From: Rhabditophanes sp. KR3021
Lineage: Eukaryota > Nematoda > Chromadorea > Rhabditida > Alloionematidae
Direction of reading: 5' to 3'
Assembly (NCBI GenBank): GCA_963281155.1
Contig: CAUJLY010000006.1
Coordinates: 10,106,001 to 10,170,000 of the forward strand
DNA: 64,000 nucleotides
Positions 48,526-60,019 of the stretch are shown in pieces. Every line of letters begins with the position of its first letter. The stretch's first letter is position 1. Below the pieces are notes generated by a model. It worked only from the letters and a program-made list of their open reading frames with translations, searched no databases and had not been told where the DNA came from. Both the position numbers and the translations under genes were made by a program.

Positions 48526-51500
48526 TTTCTTAACTAAAACAAAATGGTTAAAAGTAAATGAAACTTAATTGTTAAGTGTAAATAAACGAAGATACAAAAG
48601 AGCTGTAACTATTTAAATGGAACTTTTTATTATAATAAAAGTCTATCAGACAAAATCCAAAATAAAAAGTAGCCGAAGGTGTTATCAAAGTGAAATTTGA
48701 TATTAACAATGCCCTTATCCATCAAAAAGACATGTCTAGTATTGACATGAAATTATATCACTTATGTTAATAATGAAACTGTAGCACCACGCCGTCACTC
48801 TGTACATGTTGTATATGAGTATGTATGGTGAATATTTATATATTTTTTGGTAAGTTGAAAAGAATGTAAAACATCAAGGCAAAAATTGCAGTGATTGTAT
48901 TTAATAATGTTTCAACAATAGTCAGCTCAAAAAAGCTTTTTCTTTTGTTAGAAAAGTTAAATTTAAGCTCTATTATAATTATGTTTGGTGTAAAAAGGTT
49001 GTTATATATTTTGGAAGATATGTCAGTGAATTTTCATCCATCAACTTTTAATGCTTTTATTACATAAACTAATAGATATAATTTTAATTGAAAGAGGGGA
49101 CAGTTTACTAAATTGACTATAATGATTTTACTTTATTCCTCATATATTTCAATAAATAGAAACACCCTTACTATGCATATTTTTAGTTTATATCAGTGTG
49201 TGCATTAAACAACACTTTTTATAATATTTTACCTAGTCAATCATGATATTGTTTTATTTTGAGGATTTAATATTCTTTAAACTAAACATCCCATAGCTAA
49301 AGAAGATGCTTCTCCAAGGATTGCAACATCAATCGCTCATATTTATTATAGATATAAAATAATACACATACTAATGAAGTTTGTCAAAAAGTTGAAAGAT
49401 TAGAAAAAAAATGTTACAAATAAATATATATTTCAGTAAATGTAATTTTTGATATGTTTGTTTGCAAATTCAAACACGAGCAAGGTTTTGAAGATGGTGC
49501 TTATGTGGAGTCTATATTAGATAATCAAAAAAATCATTTTGTGACAACAAATAAAATAAAGGATTAGAAGTTTGTGTTAGAAATATAATAGAGCACACTT
49601 CTTTAATATCAAATAACTGAGAATGCAACGCAGTACATGTACAACGCCGTACCAGAAATCTTTGCATCTGAAGCACTTTGTGATGGAAAAAAGTTAACGT
49701 AATTAGTAAATATCAAAACTACATGCGGTAAAACCTTCCTTTACATTTTATCATTTATAAATTACACCTGACAATCAAAAGTGATCAATTTGAGCTCTTT
49801 TAAGTCATTTTTTATTGAGAAAGTAATTAGTATCAAGTCGAAAGATGATAATTTATATGACATGTAAACATTATGAATGGTCTTCGCTAAACAATTTCAA
49901 TGCCGATTGAATCTGCGTAATCCTTACAAATGTAACTTTTGTCAACTCAACATTTTTTAATCTCCTCTGACAGCTATTAATTTGAATTTTCAAGAAAATG
50001 AAGTGCATAAAAATGTATACATTTGTAACCTTAATTAAACTTATTTCTCCAAAGCAATGTTGATAATGATAAGAACATTAATAGTTCTGACAAACTTTAA
50101 AAATCAAATGCTTGCCCATTAATTCTGTCAAATTAAATAAATATGAAAGATATCTGTCAGTATCATTAGAATTAAATAGCATCTATAATTAGTTTGTCTA
50201 CAAAAAATGTTACAGACAGTGACATTTTAACACTTCAAATATATGTTGTCAGTAACTTAAGATCTTGAAGTTACATACACATCTTTGCCTTTAAACAATT
50301 TTTGACTTCAAAAATAACAAAAATTATGTATCATTATTTATAAACTGCCTAACAATTAAATCAAATACAATAAGAAGTAAAAGCTTTTTTGAATATTATA
50401 TAAAAATGATTTTTGGAGTAACTAAATAAATAAGGAACTAAATTGTATTGTTCAGGTCAAATAAAAAATTAATCTTGCCATGTAATTATAGTTGTTGATT
50501 TTCATTAGAAAGAAAAGCAAAGAAGCAAAGAATAAACATGTAAAATATCTGAAATATTGGGCAAAAAGGCTAAATATTAAAAAATGTTAGCAATAAAAAA
50601 ATTATAGCATGAGTGATTTTTGTGTAAAACCAACAAAAAAGGTAGCTTTCTTATAAAAGGGCACAACCCATTAGCAAATTTAGTAAATTGTGTCCAAACA
50701 AAGTAATACGTTTAAAGTTTAAAAAGAAAAGAAACTTGAAAACAATAAAAAGTGTTGTTGTTGCATATAGTAATAGAAATCGCAAGTGCTTTTTAACAGA
50801 ATTTAATATTTATAAAAAGCATCAACAAAAAAGTTACATATCTTTAAACTGCTTCAACAATTATAATTCCCTTACTTACTTTCGGGATTTATATAAAAAA
50901 GGACAATTGACAAAGATTAACAATTATTGAAAAGTTTTCAATTAAAAATAAGTATATTATTTATTTTTTACTGCGCACTCAAAAATACATTTGCACACAA
51001 AATAGGAAAAGACTTTTATTATTTTAAGTATTTTAAAAATTTGCCAACAATTAAAGTTGGGTAAGGCTTGAGTTTTATCTTTTTTTAGAACAATAAATTA
51101 TTCTTAAAGCCATCTAAGGATGCAGGGTTACATTTAAAACATGGAATGCAAATTGATGATAAGACTTTCCTACGTTTTACAAATAATTAGCTTAAGATAA
51201 AGTGAATTGTTTATTCAGATATGTATCTTGGATAAATGATTGATTCTTAATCACTCATTTAATTTAATTAAACTCTTTCTAGATGCGTGTATATTATTTA
51301 TAAGCTTCCACTTGTATACATTTGCCCCTTTAATGATGATGAATATTCTTAGACATGGAATTTTGTCTTAGATGAGTATGATACGCAAATAAATCAAGTG
51401 TTTAAAATTATTAAAACTTTGTGGTTTAGTTGGATATAAAAAATGTAGACAATGAGATTAAATCATAAAAGTTTGAAGCACATTGACTACAAAAAAGATA

Positions 51501-54472
51501 GATGCTTAAGTTAGATTAATTTTATCAATGTACTCTTAAATAGTATCTCGAAAGTTTAGGTTATGAATGAAAAGAGTAAAACTAAAAAAAGATGATATTA
51601 TTGTTATGCATTTTGATTAAGAATTTTTTATTCTATAACAAGGGTTAAGTAAAGCAATGTATTATTTAATTACAAGCACAATGGATTGTAAACCATTATC
51701 TCATGATAGGCCTATCATGTTTACTCAAATGTTTGAATGTATCAAACAAAGATCAAAGGAGTATCTGCAAAAATATCATGAAACAACACCCTTTAATTAG
51801 GAATATTTATATGTTGAATAAACAAAGTGGGATGAGAAAAATAATTAATCACAACAACATATACTCACATTCACATTTATAATCTGAATTTTTTGATAAG
51901 GAAGTGATGTTATTATTTTTGATTGTATTTATTAAGCTTTAAGTAAAAAAGGAATTAGATTTGCCATGAATACTCAAGTATCTATATTTACAAGTATATC
52001 TATTAATATCGTTAACACACAAATATTAAAAAGCCCATAATCTTGAACAATAAATTATTAAAATGATGTGTGAAAAAATTGCTCACTTTTATTTCAAATT
52101 AACACTTTAATATCAATACACTTTTTGTTCAAGGTCACTTTAAGGAAGCTTTGAGTTATTAAAAGTCAAAATATTATAATGGATAATCATATTGCAAAGT
52201 ATACCATCACATAATCTTCCTTCTTTTATTAAATATATATGTGAGGGATTTTAAAAGAAGATGTTAATATAATAATATATTATGTCAAAGTATATGAAAA
52301 ATGTTGCTGTACTCATATCTTTTTTAAAAAGGATGTCAAATACATAGTCTTGTTAAAGTTTTAATATAAAAAGCTGCTTATAAATTTATTTATTCAAAAT
52401 AGAACAAATAATAATATGGCAATATATGCTATTTTATTCATATATACTCCTAAAATAATATTTTTCCCGATGAAATATGCTTACTTAGATTGAAGGTTCC
52501 AATAGGAAAGCTCATTGTCAATTATCTATAAAAATGTCAAAGTTTATCAAGTAAAATAACTTTTAATGAAAATAATTGAGTTAAAAAGTTTTTACTGCAA
52601 AGACGGCAATTAATTAAAATTGCGGTAAATGTGATTTTTTGCAAAGGCAGGGATACTTAAGATTGATAGTGCAATATTTGATTCTCATAAAACGTAATTG
52701 TATTTTGATTTATAGAATTTAATATTTGCATCCTCTTAATTAGTACATATCAATTATTGGGTAAGTCACTTGGTATAACTACTCATTCAATTAGATCTAA
52801 TTAGTATAAAATGAAGGAGCGATTTTTGGCCTGTTGTCTGAAACAATTTTGCTGAACAAGTTGAAAAAATTAAAAGTTTAAATAATAATTCAAAATCATA
52901 ATACGTTATTAGTTAAAAATAGTTGCTTGGCTTGTGTTTATAAAATAGTGTTGACTTGGCATAAATGTGACGACAACTGAAAATTAGTAATGTCAAAAAA
53001 TTAAGAAAAAGTATAAGAACAATCTATCAAAATGTAAAGAAAAATACTTAGTACATTTTTGTTATAGGACGACACATTGACTAAGAGACCTCCTTTCCAT
53101 TCATTACATGAATTTAAAATTCTTTTATATGTAAATACTTTACCTGAACATAATAATAATGAATTTTTCGTCTCTTACTATTTTGGGATAGAAGATTTGC
53201 GGCACCCAAAATTAATATCCAAATTTATGCGGGAATAAAAATTGAAAGTGGTGATTGATTTTGTTTTTAGTGAAAGGGGTTTTAAATCAAATATTCCTTT
53301 ACTTCAAAATAAATTATGAAAATTAAGATACTCAAAAATTAATGATATTCGTTTAAGTTTTTTATTAAATCGACAATAACAGAATTTATTAATACTTACT
53401 CAAAAACGATTAAGAATCCATTTATCTGCTGCATTAATATATTGCTATACAATCAAATTAAAGAAATAAGTTACAAATTCAATAAGTAAATAAGGATTGT
53501 CTTATAAAACCTTTATGTAAATTGATATAACAGTTTAACTTTATTTATATCTTGTGTTATGCCAGTTTATTAATATTACAAAAAGTTGATTTGAGAAATA
53601 ATGTTTGCATGTGATTCAATCTTTTTGATATTTAAGCTTCTTGTTGATCCAAAAGAATATTCAATGATCAATTCGAAACTCATGTTATTTCGAACTATGA
53701 ATATAATGTCAAGAGTTTCTTTTTACTTTTTAAATATCATTTTTTCGGTATAAATTAAATTAAATTTTTAAGGTTGATATCAATCTTGCATCCTGATACA
53801 ATATGTTTGTTAGCAATACTTTGTTCCTACTCACTTTCATCATGTTCTTTGCTATGCCAATCACTGTATTTAATATCGCAGCAAATATCGTTCGTACAGA
53901 TGCTAATTCAATGATAAGAGATTTTTCACTCTTTTAAAAAAAATGTGAATTGTACGATATTGTCTGTCATTGGAAAAAAGGGGGTTCATAAGTGTGATCA
54001 ATAAACAAACTAATATAAAACAATATAAAAATATTATATAACATTGATATTATTTCGTTTGATGTGTTATTTTCTATAATAAACAAGCTTACATCCATTA
54101 TTAACAATCATTTAATATCTTTTGTACCGTTCACAATAAAGACTTCAAAGAAACTTTGTTTTAAATAAGTTAGCAGCACAAATTGGACATTCAATTATAT
54201 CTTTCTAAAGCTCATGAACTAAACCAATAATTGGAATATAAACAAATGACTGTAACAAAAATTCTGTCTGGTACATACAAAGTTATTTTTGTTAATCTTC
54301 AATGTACTCTTCCTTGCATGTAATGATGCACATTTTATAATATCATAAAAGTTCCTTATTAAAACATTACAATCATTTTACTTTACAATTAGTCATTTAT
54401 AGGTATTCAGCATCAGGTTTTGATATAATCAAAATAAATAAGTATTACATATAATTTGAGAATGTATTAAGT
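48526..54472. other. Gene desert (5.9 kb)
   Basis: The longest gene-free stretch but one, strongly AT-rich. The frame at 50688-50930 is Lys/Asn-rich and random-looking. The only item singled out is a 44-codon membrane-type frame at 53803-53937, listed separately. The EAAT promoter must lie at its left end. Confidence 0.45.
53803..53937 (+). CDS. Possible 44-residue single-pass membrane peptide
   Basis: ATG to TAA frame with about 24 uninterrupted hydrophobic residues (LFLLTFIMFFAMPITVFNIA core) followed by a short polar tail. This is markedly more protein-like than the surrounding translated AT-rich DNA. The helix faintly recalls the first membrane segment of VMA21-type V-ATPase assembly factors, but no second helix or conserved tail was found nearby. 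It could equally be a chance frame, since T-rich DNA tends to encode hydrophobic residues. Confidence 0.22.
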   Translation: MFVSNTLFLLTFIMFFAMPITVFNIAANIVRTDANSMIRDFSLF

Positions 54473-56371
54473 TTATTCAGAACAAATCTTTTTCGAAGGG
54501 ACATGACAATTTGATTTGAGAACTTGAGACAGCAAACGTTTTCCTTTTTTAAAATTGTTTCTTATAAGATGTTTACTTTGTGTTTCAGTGGTATTTGGGG
54601 ATATATTAGGTACATTTACGTTGCCATTTTCCTTTAAATCAACAGGATCAAGCTTTAAAATTTTCCACATCTTCTTAGCAAATTCTTCTCCGAATTCCTC
54701 AACCTCATTAATACTTTTGTCTGAATTAACCTTTTTTCTTTTGGTATCTAAATACCTAATATTTTTCTTAACTTTCTTAATGATCTTTAACTGCTGCAAT
54801 TGTTCACGACAATAAAAAAAGCCATATTTCTCATCCATATTCGGAATATAAAAAGCTTTCCCATGTTCAAAAAGACAAATACGTTTATTAATATAAATGT
54901 ACTTGCTTTTGATGTAAGTATCTTGGGACAAAGCGGATACAGCATTTGTTGCCATCAATGCTTTAGTTGATACAGCTTTTCTCAACATAATATATTGAAA
55001 TATACTAGTAAATAACCCACAATTGAACATGTCTTTTATTTTTTTAGTAACAGGTACATGTTCACCCAAGTCACTTTCTCTCTCTGTCAAGTAGGAAAAC
55101 TCAATTTCGGGGGTAATTTCATCGTTAGATTGAAGTATATTACAAATAACATTGCAATTACCTAAAATTGAATAAGTTGGAACAAAAGAAGTGGGCATTT
55201 CTTCGCCTATATAAATTTTGGGAACATTCTTAAACAAATAAGGTAGAACACAAATATGAGGAGCTGTCATGTCTGATCCAACAACCAAAACTAAATCTGC
55301 CTTATTTATATCATCATCAAGTCCAACTATCATTTCGTCGGTTGGTTTTTCCTTGGTAAAATTAATACAAGGTCTTAAGACGCCTCTGCATCTACGCTTA
55401 CATTTCAACGGGGCCTATAAACTAAATAATATGCCCAAAGAGCAACAACCAACCTTCTTAGCTATAAACTCATAATCTGTTTTGCTTAAAATTCTGCTAA
55501 ATTTACATTTCATACATTGCCACTTTCTGAAAGTTCCATTTGCATAAACGAGATTTTTAATTCCGGCAATTGCTTCAATTTCATCAAAGTTCTCCGTATA
55601 CATCCTTAAAAGATTACCTTTTTTTTGTAAATCGTTTATAAAATTATGGCTTATATTAGCTTGCTTCGTGGTATTCATAATGTATTCCAAATAAAACATC
55701 ATCGGCTTAAAATTTTTTTGATAGTAATTAATATCAAACAGATCTTTGTACAAATTACAATCAGGATAATTTACTCGAATGCATTTCATTAGTTCTTTTT
55801 GGAAACGATTCTTTACTACGTTAGAGAAACACATTTGACTGCCACCAATAACTACAATTTTCTTTGATGCGTTTATAACTTTTCTGACATTTTCAAGATT
55901 TTCTATCTTATGAACAGGACGAATAATTGTGTTGGTAGCGAATTTTTCGAATATATATTGTCTGACATGAGTATGCCGTTTGATGCCTACAATACTTGGA
56001 TTGTTTCTTGTGAATATTTCTTTGATGTAATGAGCAACATCAACTTCATGCTTTTCTTTAATTGAATTTTCATATGCTGCAGAGTTGAAGAAATTCTTCG
56101 CTTCAAACAGAGTTAAATCTGGAAGGGAAGGATATTTTTTTGTTTTCATTTTTTCTTCACAACTAATACAATTTTTTATTATACCATGACAATCCCGAAA
56201 ATCAACTAAAGCTGAAAATAATCTTTCATCATGTTCACCATTTTTGAATAAGTCAAAGCACTTTCCTGACACAGCTTTATTGACAAATGCGTCAAGTAAG
56301 ACATTGCCCACTTTTTCCTTAGCAACCAACTCTTCACACCTACTCTCCCCTCCAATTGTTTTAAAATTCAT
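54473..56371 (-). CDS. SIRT1-like sirtuin, predicted catalytically inactive
   Basis: Two exons (55454-56371 and 54473-55414; 39-bp intron) give 619 residues collinear with SIRT1. Sirtuins are NAD+-dependent lysine deacetylases. Preserved scaffold: an N-terminal helical region; KKIVVIGGS (171-178) where the Rossmann loop should be; DLFDINYYQKN; ISHNFINDLQKKGNLLRMYTENFDEIEAIAGI; a zinc module with Cys286/Cys289 and a C-x3-C pair at 311/315; GVLRPC; LVLVVGSDM; GNCNVICNIL. Further downstream, YIYINKRICLFEHGKAF resembles the C-terminal ESA beta-hairpin peculiar to SIRT1. Broken: the NAD-binding GAGxS is replaced by GGSQM, the following DFR is missing, and the catalytic His of the C-H-G motif is Asn278 (YANG). 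Asn261 and Asp263 of the Q-N-x-D motif remain. Open frames and clean splicing argue against a pseudogene. Likely a regulatory or scaffold protein derived from SIRT1. Confidence 0.72.
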
Positions 56372-57232
56372 CGGTAATTAATGAACTATCAATTAGTAAT
56401 TACTTTCCTAAATAAAAACAATAATTATCAAGTATCGAACATTGAAATAATTAATCGAGCGCACACATAATTTATTTGTATAAGAAATGCACCGACACAG
56501 GTGCAAAAAAGAAATCAGATGTAGCGCTCTGCGTTGTTCCAACAGACGATAATAGTCAAATGAGGATGCTAATATGCCTGTATATATACCCTAATTTTAT
56601 TAAGTGCCCTGGAAAACTAATAATATGAATTGTATGGACTAAGACGGATTTAAACTTAGTGCCAGGTGAGGATACGGATCTTATATAGATTAAAAGAATA
56701 GGGGAGATTTGAAATTAAACCATAATTATTGCATATTAACGTCAGCTTAATGACATTATTGATAGTACTTTTATCTTACAAATAATTTCCAATCTAAAAT
56801 TATTTTTCCGGTGAATCTTGATCTAATAATGTTATTTGATAGTTGCACAGCTAATTTAACTTTCAATTACAAATACATTTAATGGTATTTTTCTGATTTT
56901 ACGGAATAAAAATTGAATCGCATATTAACAAAAATCAACCAAAACACCCATCTTTGATCAAATCAGCTTTAAACAACCTTTTCCACGTCAGTCTAACATT
57001 TAAAAACAATAAAAAATGTACATAATTATTATTATTAAAGAGTAATAAACGGTGTGATATTCAAATAAAGCAGCTTATTTTATGTTGATATAATAACGTT
57101 TAGTCATTTCTAAAACTTTTATAATAGTTGGTATATTACCATTCACTACACAATATTCGTTCCATAAAGTTGTTAATAAATTATTAAATAATTATATTTG
57201 CTCGATTCTAATATTTTTTAAGACTTCTAGGA
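56372..57232. promoter_or_regulatory. Shared divergent promoter region (sirtuin / CNT)
   Basis: 861 bp separate the divergent start codons of the SIRT1-like gene and the nucleoside transporter, so both promoters lie here. Slightly less AT-rich around 56480-56720. No specific factor site or TATA element could be assigned with confidence. Confidence 0.4.
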
Positions 57233-59163
57233 ATGGTGTCTTTAGATGGTGTGCAAAGTGGAAAACGTCACTCAGTAATTGATGCAGGCACCATACCTTC
57301 AGATGATCATCTACCCGATCGTCTTTTTGAAAGGCAATTTAAAAAAATGTCTAATTTATATGAAACGAAGTATAAAAAAGCCTGTCATAATGTTTTGATA
57401 ATTATATTACTCATTCTCTACAACTTATATCTTGGTTATGCTATATTTCACGACTTTTCCAAAGCTAAAGTCCTGCTTATTATAACCGCAAGTATTTACC
57501 TAATAACTGCACTTAATATCATAATTACCAAATGTTGTCCTTTCCTTGGGAATGTTAAGTTGAGTAATGAGAAGCACATTAAATTTTATTATTTATCAGC
57601 CAAAACAAGTATCAGCCAAATATTACAAAACAAAACATTTCACGTTGTTGTTTATGGCTGTATTTTTTTGGGGTTAGGTGGATATTTGGTATGGGATACG
57701 AGTAATAACAGGTCTAGATTAATGGGGCTTGCTGGAATGACTTTTTTTATTTTATTTATGTATGTTTCATCCATTAGTCCTTCGAAGGTAAATTATTAGT
57801 ACATAATCATTGTTACGGTTCATTCATTTAAGATTCAGTGGGCCAATGTTTTGAATGGGTATATTATACAATTTTTAATGGCAATCTTTATGCTACGATT
57901 TCCAAGTGGTGCCATGATTGTTGAATACGTCGCAATGAGAGCTGTTGATTTTCTTAGTTTAACTTATGAAGGAACAGATTTTATGTATGGATTTTTGTCC
58001 TCTCCGCCGGCAATTTGTGGGCTCAGTCCAGTTTTCGCTTTCAAAACCATTCAAGTGTTGATCTTTTTCAACTCAGTCGTTGCTATTCTCAACCATTTTG
58101 GAATCATTTCTTTTATACTTAAATATCTTTCGAAAAGTGTTCAATATGTGATTGGAACATCAAGCACTGAATCATTTAATGCGTGTGCATGCGTCTTTTT
58201 GGGAAGTACCGAAAGTGCAACTATGATTAAGCCATATTTGAATAAATTAACTTTGTCCGAATTGCACGCAATTGCAGCTTCAGGGATGTCTTGTATAGCC
58301 GGTTCCTTATTCGCGGCTTATATTTCCCTAGGCGCCTGCCCAAATTATTTATTCGCAGCTTCAATACTAAGCGCCCCTGGATCTTTATCCTGTTCAAAGA
58401 TTTTATATCCGGAAACAGAGAAAGCGTATTTGGTTGACATGGATACAAACACGGAAGAAGAAACCCACGGCAAAGAGGGTTATCTATTAGAAAAAATAAG
58501 TTCGTCGGCGTTTGCAGCAGTCGAATGGATAGCCTCAATCGTGGCCAATTTAATTGTGTTTACTGCATTACTTAAGTTTTTAGATTTGTCACTCGAGTAT
58601 GGAGGCAACTTAATTGGTGTGCCCAATTGTACTTTTGCTTCATTTTTAGGATATGTCTTTTATCCATTAGCATTTATAATGGGAGTCACAGATGGGCATC
58701 TTCAAGTTTTGAATGTTTCCAAGTTAATGGGAACAAAGACGTTTCTTAACGAATTTATAGCTTATACGCAATTAGGTTCTATGACATCATCTGTCCCCTC
58801 CCAGTTAACCCCAAAATCACAAATGATCGCAACTTTCGCTTTGTGTGGGTTTTCCAATATTGCATCCATTGGAATTATTCTTGCAACATTAGGATCAATG
58901 GCCCCATCAAGAAAGACAGATTTAGCAAAAGTGATTGTAAGAGCTTTGATTACAGGAAGTATTTCGTGTTTTTGGACGGCTTGCTTGGCAGGTAAGGTTT
59001 TGCTTGCCACAGACACTAAATTATTATTGCTTCATCATTTATAGGAATTTTAATTGACAATCCGACATTGTGTCTTCCTCGAGAAATGAATCAAAATTGC
59101 TTTAACGTAACGACAGGTCAATTAAATCACATCAACAAGGAACTAATAACTTTAATGAAGTAA
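57233..59163 (+). CDS. Concentrative nucleoside transporter (SLC28/CNT family)
   Basis: Three exons (57233-57787, 57833-58991, 59045-59163; introns 45 and 53 bp) give 610 residues. CNTs couple nucleoside uptake to Na+ or H+ at the plasma membrane, feeding salvage enzymes such as UCKL1. A polar N-terminal tail of about 50 residues precedes the first membrane segments. Family landmarks in order: WANVLNGYIIQFLMAIFMLR; GTSSTESFNACACVFLG; ESATMIKPYLNKLTLSELHA; IAGSLFAAYISLG; ASILSAPGSL followed by KILYPE; GTKTFLNEFIAY (about 486-497), which is the CNT signature G-x-K-x3-N-E-F-V-A-Y; and ALCGFSNIASIGI. Two departures stand out. The QTEAP loop that binds the nucleobase reads STESA (Ser310 where Gln is expected), and the conserved PW after MGV is TD. 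Specificity may therefore differ from known CNTs. A small hydrophilic C-terminal tail carries one N-glycosylation sequon. Confidence 0.92.
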
Positions 59164-59288
59164 AATGCTTCAAAAATCGAACTATAGTTGCGAGTATACT
59201 CTATTTTTTATTGGATAATTATTTTTCTTTTTTATTACATAATTATTTTTATTGTACATTATTAAATCAATTGATAATTTGCAATAAG
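59164..59288. terminator. Overlapping poly(A) region of convergent CNT and KChIP genes
   Basis: Only 125 bp separate the two stop codons. The gap is nearly all A/T and contains AATAAAAA-like signals on the minus strand (59235-59262) and ATTAAA-like on the plus strand, so the two transcripts probably overlap at their 3' ends. Confidence 0.4.
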
Positions 59289-60019
59289 TTACCAAATAGT
59301 TGCAAATAAATCAAGTGACTTTAGTAAATCCAAATTTTTGGTACAAGTATTAATAAATTGGTCTCGGGTAACGATCTGGCTCTTTCCTTCTGTTATTTTC
59401 TAAAGAAAGGATAATTTGAAGATGTAGCAACAAATAGAAACCTACATTAAATGAGTCAATGACTTGCTCGACAATCGTATTTTTATTAACAGGTGGAAAG
59501 TATCCATTTCCCAGCAATTCATAGATTGAATGGACCACAGCTAGCATATCTGCCGGTCCGATGTAATTACGTTTGTGAATATCATATAGATCAAATATCC
59601 ACGACACCTTTTCTTGTGGAGAACCTCGTGAGATGATAGATAATCCTGTGACAAAATCTTGAAATGAAATGTAGTCATCGTTGTCTTTGTCAAATGTCCG
59701 AAACACAAACTCAGCATATCTTTGAGAATTTGATTGTGGAAAGAAGTGGGCATATATTGCTTGGAATTGCTTCAAATTGACGACACCTGTAGGGCAGCCT
59801 TGTTTAAAAGCCCGATACATGACTCGAACTTCACGGGTGGTAAATTTTGTCATTTTGCAAATTGCGGAAAGAGATTCGGGCCGATATACAGGTACAATTT
59901 CCTCCTCTATTTCTTCCTCTAAAATAAATTGTTCAAACATGACTTTTTAACCACCTCAACGTACCATACCCAATAATCGGGTGTTGATTTAATGGATCAT
60001 CAGTAATCGGGATAGCCAT
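59289..60019 (-). CDS. KChIP-type neuronal calcium sensor (EF-hand protein)
   Basis: Three exons (59965-60019, 59446-59918, 59289-59399), introns 46 bp each, encode 212 residues. The first exon supplies MAIPITDDPLNQHPIIGY; starting instead inside exon 2 would lose the N terminus and ignore a perfect donor/acceptor pair. KChIPs are cytosolic calcium sensors that bind Kv4 channels and set A-type potassium current; some act as DREAM repressors. The body follows KChIPs closely: YRPESLSAICKMTKFT, MYRAFKQGCPTGVVNLKQF, IYAHFFPQ, YAEFVFRTFD, FVTGLSIISRG, EKVSWIFDLYDI, and a final LLKSLDLFATIW helix. EF1 is the usual dead CPTG form. EF2 (DKDNDDYISFQD) is near-canonical. EF3 (DIHKRNYIGPAD) and EF4 (TEGKSQIVTRDQ) have lost key ligands and the central Gly. 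Calcium response is therefore probably weak. The N terminus is Glu-rich and lacks a myristoylation Gly2. Confidence 0.88.

Noticed and set aside
53803..53937. VMA21 identity for the small membrane frame
   Set aside because: Only one helix is present; VMA21 needs two helices and a C-terminal retrieval signal.
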